In this document: positions 47,101-57,094 of the stretch, piece after piece
Layout of the letters: every line of letters starts with the position of its first letter
How positions within the stretch are numbered: position 1 is the first letter of the stretch
Assembly: GCA_964036665.1 (NCBI GenBank)
Contig: OZ038528.1
Coordinates: 1,488,001-1,552,000, forward strand
Direction: 5' to 3'
DNA: 64,000 nt
From: Gordius sp. MW1
Taxonomy: Eukaryota; Nematomorpha; Gordioida; Gordea; Gordiidae
Position numbers and translations under genes: made by a program
The notes under the pieces: generated by a model
What the model was told of the DNA's origin: nothing
The model's database searches: none
Seen by the model: the letters and a program-made list of their open reading frames with translations, nothing else

Positions 47101-50100
47101 GTATATTTGACGACGAATGTGAAGGACTATTATGTTTCAAAACAAAGTGTCAGTGTCGGAGTGGTTATTATGCCAAACATAGCCGTTGCTTCCCAGGTAT
47201 ACCTAAGCATATTTTTATTTGCCAAAACATTTTTTAGTGACAAATTTATTGTCTATTTTACTAAAAAACGTTAATTATGTTTATTTATAAAACTTTTATT
47301 AAAGATTTAGATACTATTTTAAATTATAATTTGCTGACCCTAGCTAGGCTATGGATTAGATGGGTGTAGAAAATTTGATAATAAGGGCAAAAATGGTGGT
47401 CTTTTGAAATTTTACATGTTAGTTGATTAGATATCGGTAAATATTAATTAAATTTGGGAAAGTTGATTCTATTCAAGAACATCAGAAAAATATAGACTTT
47501 CTCTGTAAAAATTCGGAGGGGTTGGATTGATAAATTAGGTAGAGGGAAATGGAACGCGATATTTTCGGCAATCCATCATCAGGGGAAAAAAGTGTAGATG
47601 AAATTACAAAAAAAAAGTAAAGTAAATGGGTAAGAAAAACACATTGATAGTTAAAAACAATAGAAATTACATATGAGGTTATAGCGTAAAATTAACAATG
47701 CCGAGTTTAGGGATGGATGTTTTTTTAGGATTAATTTTAACCCGCCCCCCCCCTGATTTTTAACAAAAAATTGTTACACAATGGATTGCAGGGTTGTAAA
47801 AACGGGTGGGTTTTGTCTGGTCGACCTTTAGTTTTAGTCGAGCAAACATAAACTAACCAAAAAATTTTTGGTCTGTTTAAGTTAAGTCGACCTTTAGGCA
47901 TAGTCGAAATTTGAAAAACAGACCATAGTCGATTTCGTTAGGCTTAGTAAATCAAAGGTCGATCAAACATAACCCAGCCGTTTTTACAACACTAATGGCC
48001 ACAATATCTAACGACAGGATAGACTTAATTTTAAGGGAAAAGTCGTTTAAATTTATTTTTTGAGTTATCATATGATCAGGTAAACATGTCGGAGAGGCCT
48101 GTCAAGCAGACACAATAGAAGAAAAAAAAAAAAAAGAACTTATGCAATGTTCAGCTTACGACCCTAATTCCATCTGTGTTTCATCTCAATGCTCATGCGT
48201 GGAAAATTTTTTCCACGATGCAGATGATATGTGCTATCCCGGTATAATAAAATTACAATTTATTTTTGCAATTTTTTGTTTATTAATATTTTATTACATT
48301 AAATTTTTATTTCATTTCCTCTTTTATTAGAATTTATTGAGGATCGTCATTGTAGATTGGTCGGTCAAATTGTGATCGAAGAATTAGATGGCATCGCCGC
48401 GTTTGGTTACTACAATGAATCATATCTTTATGCGACATTTAAAATTATCGAACGAAAAGTTAGTATTATTAATTGCTAAGCAATTTAAGGACTCGCTTTA
48501 GGTTCTCCCGTCCTGTCCTGTCCTGTCTAACTTCAAATTTTTTAAACTTTTTATTTTTGCTGCTTATTTTCGCAAATTTTTGAAGCTCGCCCCATATTTA
48601 TTTTGACTGACTCGGCCAAAGACCATCCATTTCCGTTCTTTTTTTGGACCTCACTTGATTCTTAATTTTTGTGACTTTCTTTTGAATTTGTCCAGATTGT
48701 GAGTGTCATTTAAGTGTTTCACATTCTGTTTATGATATATTTAGTTAATGCATTTCAGGGTGGGACATTCACCCCCCCCCACTCCTTAAAAACACCTTAA
48801 AGTCTAATTAATCACAATTAAGCTTTAATTTTTATAATATTACTTGCTATGCAGTTTATGGGTTCGCTTTTGGTTGTCCTATCTGTCCTGTCCTGTCCAT
48901 CTTTTAATTCTTTTACTTTCTAATTGCTATGAAAATTTATGCTTCAGTAAAATATTTTTGCGCCTGCCCCCTCCCTTTCTCCCATGAATTGTTTAACAAA
49001 TGTGCTACGTTTATACGGAATATGGACGAGTTTTGTAAGAAGAGTACCCCGCGCACATAATTAATTTTTAATATATTTAATATTTTAAAAATATTTTCAA
49101 AATTATCCCATCAATAATATTAAAAATTTTGATGTATGGCCATTTCTATCTTTCAAGTTTTTTTTGCAAATAAGAGATCTTTTATTACTATATAAGTATC
49201 TTTAAAGTATATGAACTAAAAAACATTAAGAAGTTGAGTAGATACTAGTTTTCCAAAATTAACTATTTCGGTTATTGCAGATCCATAGCATTTACCACGA
49301 CCGAATTCACGGGAATTACATTGCCACAATATTGGAAAAAAAGTAATTTTTATGCATAAATCATTGATTTTCCTATTCTTATTTTTTCGATAATTTTCTA
49401 GAATAATCGAAAAGAAAAAGTTAGTATTTGTTTTATTTCTCAACGATATCTCGGTCGCCTTTGTACCGACTTTGGTTGACATTTTAGCCCAAGATTTTCA
49501 AATAAATGTACCATATTTTGGGCAATGGATTTCTCTAAACCATGACGAAATTGATATTCATGCCCTGGAAGGTTTTGAAAAAATAGCTATTATTATTCAT
49601 AACTGTAATTTTTGTAATAAAAGAGTTTATATATATGAAAAATAGCAAATTACAATTTATTTTTAATTATATGTTTCTAAATAAAATGTTTTTACATATT
49701 TTGAGGTGCATGTGTGCGGAATATTGGTAACGAAAAGGGTAATTCTATGTCACTTGCATTCATATCAATATTCGTCATAATATTTTTGGCATTTATTATA
49801 GCCGCTCCACTCGTTTACTACTACAAATTGGGGAGAGGTGAGATGTTTCTCGTTTATATAATAGTTTAGCCCATGGGCGTAGCCAGGGGGTGGCAGGAAG
49901 GGGTAGCTGCCCCCCCCCCCCAAATTTTTTTTTTTACAAGTTCCAGAAAATTTAATATAATTCGGACTGAAATTTCAAAAAATTATCATTTTGCCCCTCC
50001 CTAAATTATTATTGCCCCCCTCTAGATCCAATCCTGGCTACACCCATGGTCTAACCGACCCTCAATTGTTTTGTAAGTTTTAAAAGTTTGGATAGCATTA

Positions 50101-51929
50101 AAAAACTTATGGTACAACGATAAATATGACTTGGCAAGACGCGCTATTTTATAAAGAAAATCTTGAAAAATAATTTTTACATAAAGGAGTGTAATATTTT
50201 AATTTTATAATCTTTTTAAAAATATACCCGAAATTTGACATTACTATGATTTTTTGTCTCATAACCTTAAAATTTTTTAAAAATAAGTAAACAAATTTTT
50301 TTGCAATTTTAATATAATCGCGAATCTTATTTTATAAGAGAGAAAATCGGCATAACTATGTGTAAATATAACTCATTAGCCATAGCGGAATGTTTTCCCA
50401 ATATTTATGAGTATTTATTTATCTCATCTTCAAAAAATATGTATTTTATAAAAAAATGTCATTTATAATTATTTTGCCTTCAAAATCAATCATAATTGTA
50501 TTTTATTACGGTACATATTGGGCACGAAAATAATTGGATATTCTGTTTTTAACAAAATTACGTAGAAAATAAAAAATTTTGGGGCTAAAGCAACTCTTTT
50601 TATATTTTGTGAATTAATTAAAAATGGCGTGTTCCAGAATCACCTCTTTATATGATTTATGTGCAAATATATAATTTTGAAGAACTCTTTGAAAACATAG
50701 TGCGATTTTAATTAAACATACCTAATTCCTTTTTTCAACAAATTAATTGTGTAAAAATCGTTTAAATGATTTAATAGTCTTAAATCTTTAGTTTATCATA
50801 TTGATCATATTAGCCTAACATTAACCTTAGTTAACCGTAGAATCATATTTAAGCCGGTCCTCTTTGTGCTTCGTTTCAATTGATTTTTTAAAATCAATAT
50901 CCAGGAAGGATTTTTTGATTAGTAATACAGATAAATTTCTAATTTCATTTGTTTTTTACTAGGGCTGCACCGATATTGGTATCGGTATCGGTATCGGTAC
51001 CGATATCACGATTTTTAACGTATCGGTATCGGTACCGATATTAATCGTACCGATACCGATACTTGAAACTTTTTTTACAAATATTATATTTGTTAGAGCT
51101 GTATATCTATATACTTTTTAAATTAAATTTTACTTAATTGCTCTTAAATCTAATTTATTTTTGATTCATTCAAATTTTTACCGCCTCTTATTTATATTAT
51201 TATATAAGTTAGTTCGTATTTACAATTTATAATATAATGTATTTATTTTTATATTATATATTGAATTGAAAAAAAATTTGGAATATTTTAAATAAAGCAT
51301 TATAAATATTAACTTTTTACCTTAATAAATTAAAACTAATAGTTATAGCGCGTTTTTATAATTTTTTAGTCGTGAAAGCCTATTTAATTATATTAATTTT
51401 ACAGGCATTTATCTTGCAAAAATTAACCAGTTTCTCTATATATATATTTTTTAAAGAAATAATAAATATCATTTTCATCATACTTTTCATAGATCTTAAC
51501 ATCGATTTCGATGTACCCTGGCGTCAGCCCGGACAATTTAAACCTTACATCCCCGCAGATACCGAAGAGCTACGTGATATTTGCTTGTACTTGAACATTA
51601 TACATCCTCCGCCTCGAGGCCAGCGCAAAGAATACAAGCTCTACGATTCCCTTAAATATGGTCGGAAAAAACTGATTGAATTTTACTTGGGCTACTTTTA
51701 CGAACAATATTACGATTTTGATTTCAACTATTTCTACGATATGACCTATGATTACGAAAAGACCGTGGATATGCACCAAACGTATGGAAGTCCTCTATAT
51801 GAAGACAAGAATGAATTTTATCAATACCCATCAAAACCGTATGGGTCGAGTTATGGAGATTTTGATCGTTCTTACTATTATAGCAAAAGCATTCAAAACC
51901 CCAACAAATCTATTCAGAGTTTAATTTAG
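41120..51929 (+). CDS. C-type lectin/EB-module transmembrane receptor with Tyr-rich tail
   Basis: Sixteen predicted exons: 41120-41192, 42057-42223, 42632-42730, 43269-43416, 44406-44534, 44851-44991, 45568-45684, 45890-46006, 46253-46384, 47080-47196, 48080-48241, 48331-48458, 49281-49342, 49402-49571, 49706-49837, 51493-51929. Together they are 2331 nt, one frame, 776 residues. Order: a signal peptide (FFTIIYFAVINS); a C-type lectin domain at about 26-162 (CPSKWLVSHFSNQCWFYDP, QVWVGLKRN, MGLYC); and seven six-Cys EB/EGF-like modules at 163-467, one per phase-1 exon. Next come an unassigned ectodomain (468-590), one membrane helix at about 603-625 (LAFISIFVIIFLAFIIAAPL) and a 150-residue tail with 23 Tyr. 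The tail holds YxxPhi motifs YLNI and YDSL. The layout implies a surface lectin with signalling or endocytic capacity; the ligand is unknown. Least certain are exon 1 (chosen for phase and leader) and exon 3's acceptor. Three donors read GTTAAC, GTTAAT and GTTAGT. Confidence 0.8.
41813..41954. mobile_element. CATGGGC MITE in receptor intron 1
   Basis: CATGGGCATAACCAGGTTTTGG with a 10-G tract to TGGCTACGTCCATG; right C tract lost. Confidence 0.75.
42805..42980. mobile_element. hAT-type MITE with TAGTG(C/T)TGTAAAA ends, copy in intron 3
   Basis: Left TAGTGCTGTAAAAAGGCCCA and right TAGGTTTTTTACAACATTA, with GTCGAC and TTTGGTCGAC arms near each end. Related copies at 46582 and 47789. Confidence 0.7.
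43423..44185. mobile_element. Longer element with CAGTGGCGTA / TACGCGCCTG ends in intron 4
   Basis: Left CAGTGGCGTAAATGAGG then a 13-G tract; right a C tract then TCCTGGCTACGCGCCTG. About 760 bp; terminal layout like the short MITEs but with a different interior (contains TGCCTGCCAAGGCCAGCC). No coding found. Confidence 0.5.
44662..44815. mobile_element. Eroded CATGGGCGTAGCCA-type MITE in intron 5
   Basis: TTGGCGTAGCATACAAGATTT, two long G tracts, and TGGCTAGGCCCATG at the right. Confidence 0.65.
45113..45286. mobile_element. CATGGGCGTAGCCA MITE in intron 6
   Basis: CATGGGCGTGCCAAGG with an 11-G tract to GCTGGCTACGCCCTTG, close in body to copies at 15 and 25914. Confidence 0.8.
46582..46775. 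mobile_element. hAT-type MITE with AGTGTTGTAAAAACGGCTGG ends, intron 9
   Basis: Left AGTGTTGTAAAAACGGCTGG and right CCAGCCGTTTTCACGACATT are inverted; GGTCGACCTA and AGTCGACCAA arms repeat near each end. Confidence 0.8.
47789..47994. mobile_element. hAT-type MITE copy, intron 10
   Basis: Left CAGGGTTGTAAAAACGGGTG and right AACCCAGCCGTTTTTACAAC ACTA; interior repeats TTTAGTCGA-like motifs. Flanks ATGGATTG and ATGGCCAC share ATGG. Confidence 0.75.
48470..49000 (+). repeat. Two truncated repeat B copies in receptor intron 12
   Basis: TTGCTAAGCAATTTAAGGACTC (48472) and TTGCTATGCAGTTTATGGGTTC (48843) each start a copy followed by repeated CCTGTCC motifs. Confidence 0.75.
49872..50048. mobile_element. 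CATGGGCGTAGCCA MITE in receptor intron 15
   Basis: CATGGGCGTAGCCAGGGGG to CCTGGCTACACCCATG; right interior has CCCTCCCTAAATTATTATTG, shared with several copies. Confidence 0.85.
50963..51068. repeat. Solo hAT-like terminus with GGTATC repeats
   Basis: TAGGGCTGCACCGATATTGG followed by repeated GGTATCGGTATC and GGTACCGATA motifs in both orientations. This resembles a hAT end plus sub-terminal repeats; no second terminus was found nearby. Confidence 0.55.
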
Positions 51930-53384
51930 TTACGAGAATATTGAATACTATATGTGTATTGTCATGCGATTTTTCAAATGTGAAATCGCCAATTCTCCTC
52001 AGTTTATAATGACCATATTTCCGTTCAAAGCGTTTATGATTAGATTAATTTAAAACAGTCCGTGTTCCATAAAAAATAAAATGATATTTTTACGCTATTC
52101 AACTAGTTTTTTTGACAAAATTATAACTTAAGAAGGTGTCTGAAATGTTAGACAGAAAAAACGCCTTCTAATTCATCATATTAAAATATAAAGGGTTGTT
52201 AAAAAGTCATGCTAATTAGCATTGATAAAACCAATGAAAATGATATTGTACAACCGAATTTCCATTCATTAAATCTAATTAATATTTGTTCTGAAATTAA
52301 ACTTTGAGAATATTAGTTTTGAATAGTAACAAAAAATTTTGGACCTATAAGTCATACTGAAAAATCCACATTAAAAACGTTAGTTCTCGCAGGTCAGCTT
52401 TTTAATCATTTTTCTGACCAAACATACCCGGCCCCATGCCCGGATTTTTATCGCAGCCCGACCATCACGACTTATTTTATTTGCCCGCACCCAAACCGAG
52501 GTTTTAATGAACAAAATTTGAATCCTTAAATTACAAGTTTTCTCGCAGGATATACTATTCTTCTTCTACCTATATTATATTATTATGGGATGGATATAAA
52601 GCTGATTTTTGAAATCCTTTTTCCGTTCTGGTTCGAACTACAAAGCTGATTTTTGAAATCCTTTTTCCGTTCCGGTTCGAACTCCAATTTAAAGATATTT
52701 TAGGATCAATGAAACTAAGTTTATCATTAGTTATAAATTTTTTTTTACAAAAACAAGTTTTGTTAAAGATAAACATTTTAATTAATTATTTTACCATATA
52801 ACTTAGATCAAATATTTGAATAAGATTTAATTTCCCGAAGCTTGCAAAACTGCCCTGAACCTACTAAAAATTTAAATTAAATATCTTGGTTTTTAGTTTG
52901 TTTTTATTATGGCGCATATTAAATTAATATTTATTGCAGTTGGCAGTGGAATCGTAGGCCAATAAATATTATAATTACATGGGCGTAGCCAGGATTGCAA
53001 CTAGAGGGGGTCAACAATGCTTTAGGGAGAGGCAAAACGATATTTTTTTACAAGCGTTAATTATTATATATTAAATTTTAACGTTCTTTAAGAGGGCAGG
53101 GCTCTACCCTCATGGGTAATAATGTAATGATGGCGAAAAGTTTATTTATTTAAATAAATTTCTTCCTTAGCCCTAATAAATTTAAAGTGGTTCGAAGGTT
53201 TTTTTTAAAGTATACAATGCGAGGTTTTTAGATTGTCTCGGGCATCGTTAAAATTTTGATACAAAATAACTAGTACTATTGCAATTGCAACAAAAATCAA
53301 AATAATATTTTGTGTGTTTTATTATACAGAAAGTTTTGAGTGTTTATTAAAATTATTGAATTTACACGGTTTATCTAAATTTTT
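51930..53384. other. Intergenic stretch after the receptor gene
   Basis: Contains a 42-bp tandem duplication (52599-52682, AAAGCTGATTTTTGAAATCC units) and a MITE copy (52978-53115). No gene recognised. Confidence 0.5.
52978..53115. mobile_element. CATGGGCGTAGCCA MITE with eroded right end
   Basis: Left end CATGGGCGTAGCCAGGATTG intact; right end reduced to GGGCTCTACCCTCATG. Confidence 0.65.
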
Positions 53385-53505
53385 CCAAGCTACCCAGGGT
53401 TGTGGCCACTTCTGGGACGAAAATGAAATTGTTGAGGTATTTACATTTTCCACTTTTCTTCACTCCGTAGAAGATATAAGTTCGGGAGAGCTGTAGAATT
53501 AAGAA
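53385..53505 (+). repeat. Repeat D fragment
   Basis: GGACGAAAATGAAATTGTTG followed by AGGTATTTACATTTTCCAC matches 55180-55270 and, reversed, about 23820-23880. Confidence 0.7.
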
Positions 53506-53818
53506 ATATATTCAGCTTAGTAAAATCGCACAGGCGTTTAGCTAGAGCTCATGGTATGATTGCAAAGCAGTGGGGTCTTTTAGCGTCCGTTGAGCTTGAA
53601 CCCATGGGTTCCAAGAAGTTAAACAAGCCCGTTTTTTCCAACGATTGCACGATAATTTTATCAATTATGGTCCCTTAGTGTGATAACAAATTGATGACAG
53701 AGGTCGTAATTAAAAAGATTAACAATCCACTTGAAGCAAATAAACGTGCTTCTACTAACTAACATTGTAAGCAAACATAGAAAAGAATGTGATATTCTAA
53801 GTTTTACTCTAAGCACAT

Positions 53819-54241
53819 ATGAATTACTTGGTAAATTACATCGTATCAAAGTTCTATGGTTGTGGAGAAGTGGAAAACATAGAGTTCGAAGAATACACAT
53901 TAACACCCATAGATAGTGAAGATAGTCCCGAAACTTATAATAACGGAGCGGTAACGATAAATGAACGACTTAACGTATATTACGATTATGAAAATGATTC
54001 TATCCTAACTGTGCATAGTAATAGCCCAGAAACACCGTTGCCTCATACATTAGTTAAGGATAATCATTATTATTACAGAATAATTCATCCCGAAAGATTA
54101 TTCATTAAAGGTGCTCCTGGGAGTAAAACTAATCCAAAAAGGTACAGACTTACCCCGGTCCCCAAACACAATATCAAGTCACGTGTAGTAACGGAGGCCC
54201 TTTGCTGCCTATGTCCCTGCTGTAAATGCCGAAAAAAGTGA
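53819..54241 (+). CDS. Orphan ORF ending in a Cys cluster
   Basis: 140 open codons with low repeat content and mixed composition: GCGEVENIEFEEYTLTPIDS, YYYRIIHPERLFIKGAPGSK, KHNIKSRVVTEALCCLCPCC, ending KCRKK and TGA. The CCLCPCCKC cluster before a basic end looks like a lipid-modified or metal-binding C-terminus. The true start or acceptor (for example near TCTAAG at 53812) is uncertain, and it may be a last exon. No family recognised. It lies between two repeat D pieces, so TE origin is possible. Confidence 0.45.
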   Translation: MNYLVNYIVSKFYGCGEVENIEFEEYTLTPIDSEDSPETYNNGAVTINERLNVYYDYENDSILTVHSNSPETPLPHTLVKDNHYYYRIIHPERLFIKGAPGSKTNPKRYRLTPVPKHNIKSRVVTEALCCLCPCCKCRKK

Positions 54242-54399
54242 GTAAACACGATGTGTTTTCAAGCTTAATACTTTGATGGACATTTTAAGACGGCCTTTAA
54301 CGTTTTTTTAGCGTGGTTAATGAAAATTATTTTGATTTTAAATAGAAGTGCTGCCATTAAATGGTATAATGATGATTTTTGTTAATTTGATGATAAATT

Positions 54400-56340
54400 T
54401 ATTTAGAAAATGGGTTAAAGGGGGGGGGGCAGGTGCCTCTTAGCATTTCTCAGAATTTGTTCCCATCTAGGTTGAGGAATTAACGCGAATACTAATAAAT
54501 CCTTCCAACTGTTTTTTGAATTGACAGAAGTTTTTGAACAATAACAATTATAAATTTATGAAAACGCAAGGTCGAAATGAGCCAGATACGAAATTTCCGA
54601 TTTCGAAAAAGTAATTATCACGATTTGTCCACGTTCGAAAACCGATCCTAATCAACGACATCGTAATCACATAAGAGGATTATACTAATACACAAATATA
54701 CTGATGCGTTTTTTAAAAATTAAAACACGGTGCAAAATCATTTATAAATTACTTATCAATAAACTTTTAGATAAAATAGGTATTTACATTAAAATAAATT
54801 GTCAATGCCACGTCGGCATAAAATCCGCTTTTCTCGATCTATTGAATACGACTCTCGCTATTTTTTTTAAGAGATTAACTTTGATATTAAGTTTTATGGA
54901 GGTTTGGTTTAGACTTGAAAGCAATATAAACAAGAATATATATAAAAAAGGTTGTTTATATTTGAGAATTAAAAATTACTTTTTTTTAAAAACTAATAGT
55001 ATATCCAAATGATTGTGTATGATATATGCAAAAATATATTAGATTAAGGAGCAGGCATAGAACCATGGATCGAAATTGTATTAGATTTTACAATTTCCAA
55101 GGTGATTTCCGTAAAATATTTTGATATGTGTTTAAGGAATTGGCTACCCACGGGACCTAAATCACCCAGGTCATGGCCACTACAAGGACGAAAATGAAAT
55201 TGTTAAGGTATTTGTATTTTATCACTTTCCTTCTATCCCAAGAAGAGATGAGGTCGGCTTTGTATAGATTAATTGTTGGTACAGTATTAAAATGTATAGA
55301 TAGGGATAAATTATGGATTAAATGCAGATGTTCTTTCAGATGGAACTCAGGGTTCATTAAGGATACCTATTTCTGAAATAGTCAGGAAAATAAAGGTTTT
55401 TATAAAAGATTTACAAATATAAAATTTCTACTACTTGTGAACTTTACCATTCTCAAGTAATTTGAACCTTAGCATATACCACTAATGCAGATCAATGATT
55501 TATAATTCCATTCGAAGACGTATTTCTTACCACACTACCATTCCCATTGAAGAAAATAACACATTTCTCATCAATTGAGTAAAAAAGGGAGGATAAAATA
55601 GTTAACTTTGCCACCGCTAACGGTAATGTTTACATAGCCTACGTTTTATATAATTTTCATAAAAACTAATAAAAAAGATTGTATTTGGATTTGCGAATAC
55701 ATCAATTAAAACACAAAAAAATAAAATTTTTAATAATATTATGAAAGATATAAACTTGTAAAGTTTGAGCAAAACGAATGAGATTACTTTGGTATAAAAT
55801 AAACGTATCAGGCAACGCTTTATGTATTACTGCCATCTAGCGGAAAACGAAAAGAAGACGGATTCAAAAACTGTAAAACTTTAGTATACTGAGTATAGAT
55901 CTTTATATGATCTATGCGATTCACAAAAATTTATAATAGTTTAATTAAATACTATGATATTTTTATAGTATAGTAAGCAAATAGACATTAAGTAGCTTTA
56001 CACACTAAACATCGATACAATTTTAAACGTATTTAAACAATAGATTTCATTAAGAACTTGTTAACTCGGTTTCAACCGTTTCAACGCAAATCGTATAGAC
56101 GTTTCGCCTTTTACTAAACGTCTCCGTGCGGAGGAACAAATGAGCATTTAAAGCTTATTTTTCAAACCCCTCTTCAGGGGATAACAATAAAAAATAATTT
56201 AGACTATAATAGATAACCAGAAAATTACTATATAGATTGCAAAATCCAATTCTAATTTATTTTGGCATGTATTATATACAATAATTTGTAAATAAACCTT
56301 CAATAAAACGAATTATATCTTACATCTGGCCAAGATTTGA
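54400..56340 (-). repeat. Dispersed repeat D, reverse copy
   Basis: Reverse, collinear partner of 22190-24700. The core at 56115-56185 (reverse: CCCCTGAAGAGGGG, CTCCGCACGGAG) and the left part are well conserved. The two insertions of the other copy are absent. ORFs at 54704-55012 and 55173-55376 fall inside it and are not supported as genes. Confidence 0.8.
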
Positions 56341-57094
56341 CTCTGTGGCGTTAAAACTATTTAAGTAGAATAGATTTGCAAACCTGAAAGGTGTAAAATA
56401 GGGATTTACTCTGTATTTTTATGACCAAAAGTTTTTAGTCAAAAATTTTGACCGTCTTTGGTGGTTTCGGTGTTTTGAATTAAAGAGAGAGATTGAAAAT
56501 TTTCATTTTTTTATTTAAATACTTTTATTGGTAGAAATGATACATAAAATATACAACATAAATTAGTATAAACTATTCATCGGATTCGCTAAGAGCCAAC
56601 AAGGGTCACGTGTTAGATAAAGACTATTGATTATTTCCTAATCATAACACCGATTCTTAGCCTTAAAATAAAGCTGGGTGTGCATTTGGCATATAAAACT
56701 AAATTTAATATTTAAAATTGTGCCTATTAAATGATATGATGGTGTTGCGTTAATTCATTGAGACCGGACCATATGAATCTTCGACAGATTTTTGTAAAAT
56801 TTGGAATTCTCGAGTGATTTTGCACCAAAAGAAAATATTGAGAAAAAAATTTGAAAAAAAAATATATTACTGCCATTTTTAAGGTGTCGTTTATTTCATA
56901 CGATAGGAATCCGCTGTTTATATTACAATAAAAAATGCAAATTTTATCAATAGCTCAAGCAAAAATTATTTAATTATGAAATAAAACTGATTATATAATA
57001 AATTATTTATTGACAAGTTAATTTTAAGTCATATTTTAAAAAATTTATTGCAAAATTTAAAATCACAAAAATATGAAAATATAGTTTTAACAAG
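56341..57094. other. AT-rich flank downstream of the piggyBac gene
   Basis: No gene seen; clear piggyBac terminal repeats (CCC...TTAA) were not found. Confidence 0.4.

Noticed and set aside
48444..49429. Similarity between the end of receptor exon 12 (ATCGAACGAAAAGTTAGTATT) and the start of exon 14
   Set aside because: About 22 of 27 bases in A-rich sequence; too short to claim duplication.
49216..49482. Minus-strand ORF of 88 codons
   Set aside because: Antisense shadow of receptor exons 13 and 14, which keep frame and phase on the plus strand.
54704..55376. Two plus-strand ORFs
   Set aside because: Lie in repeat D and are not conserved in the inverted copy.
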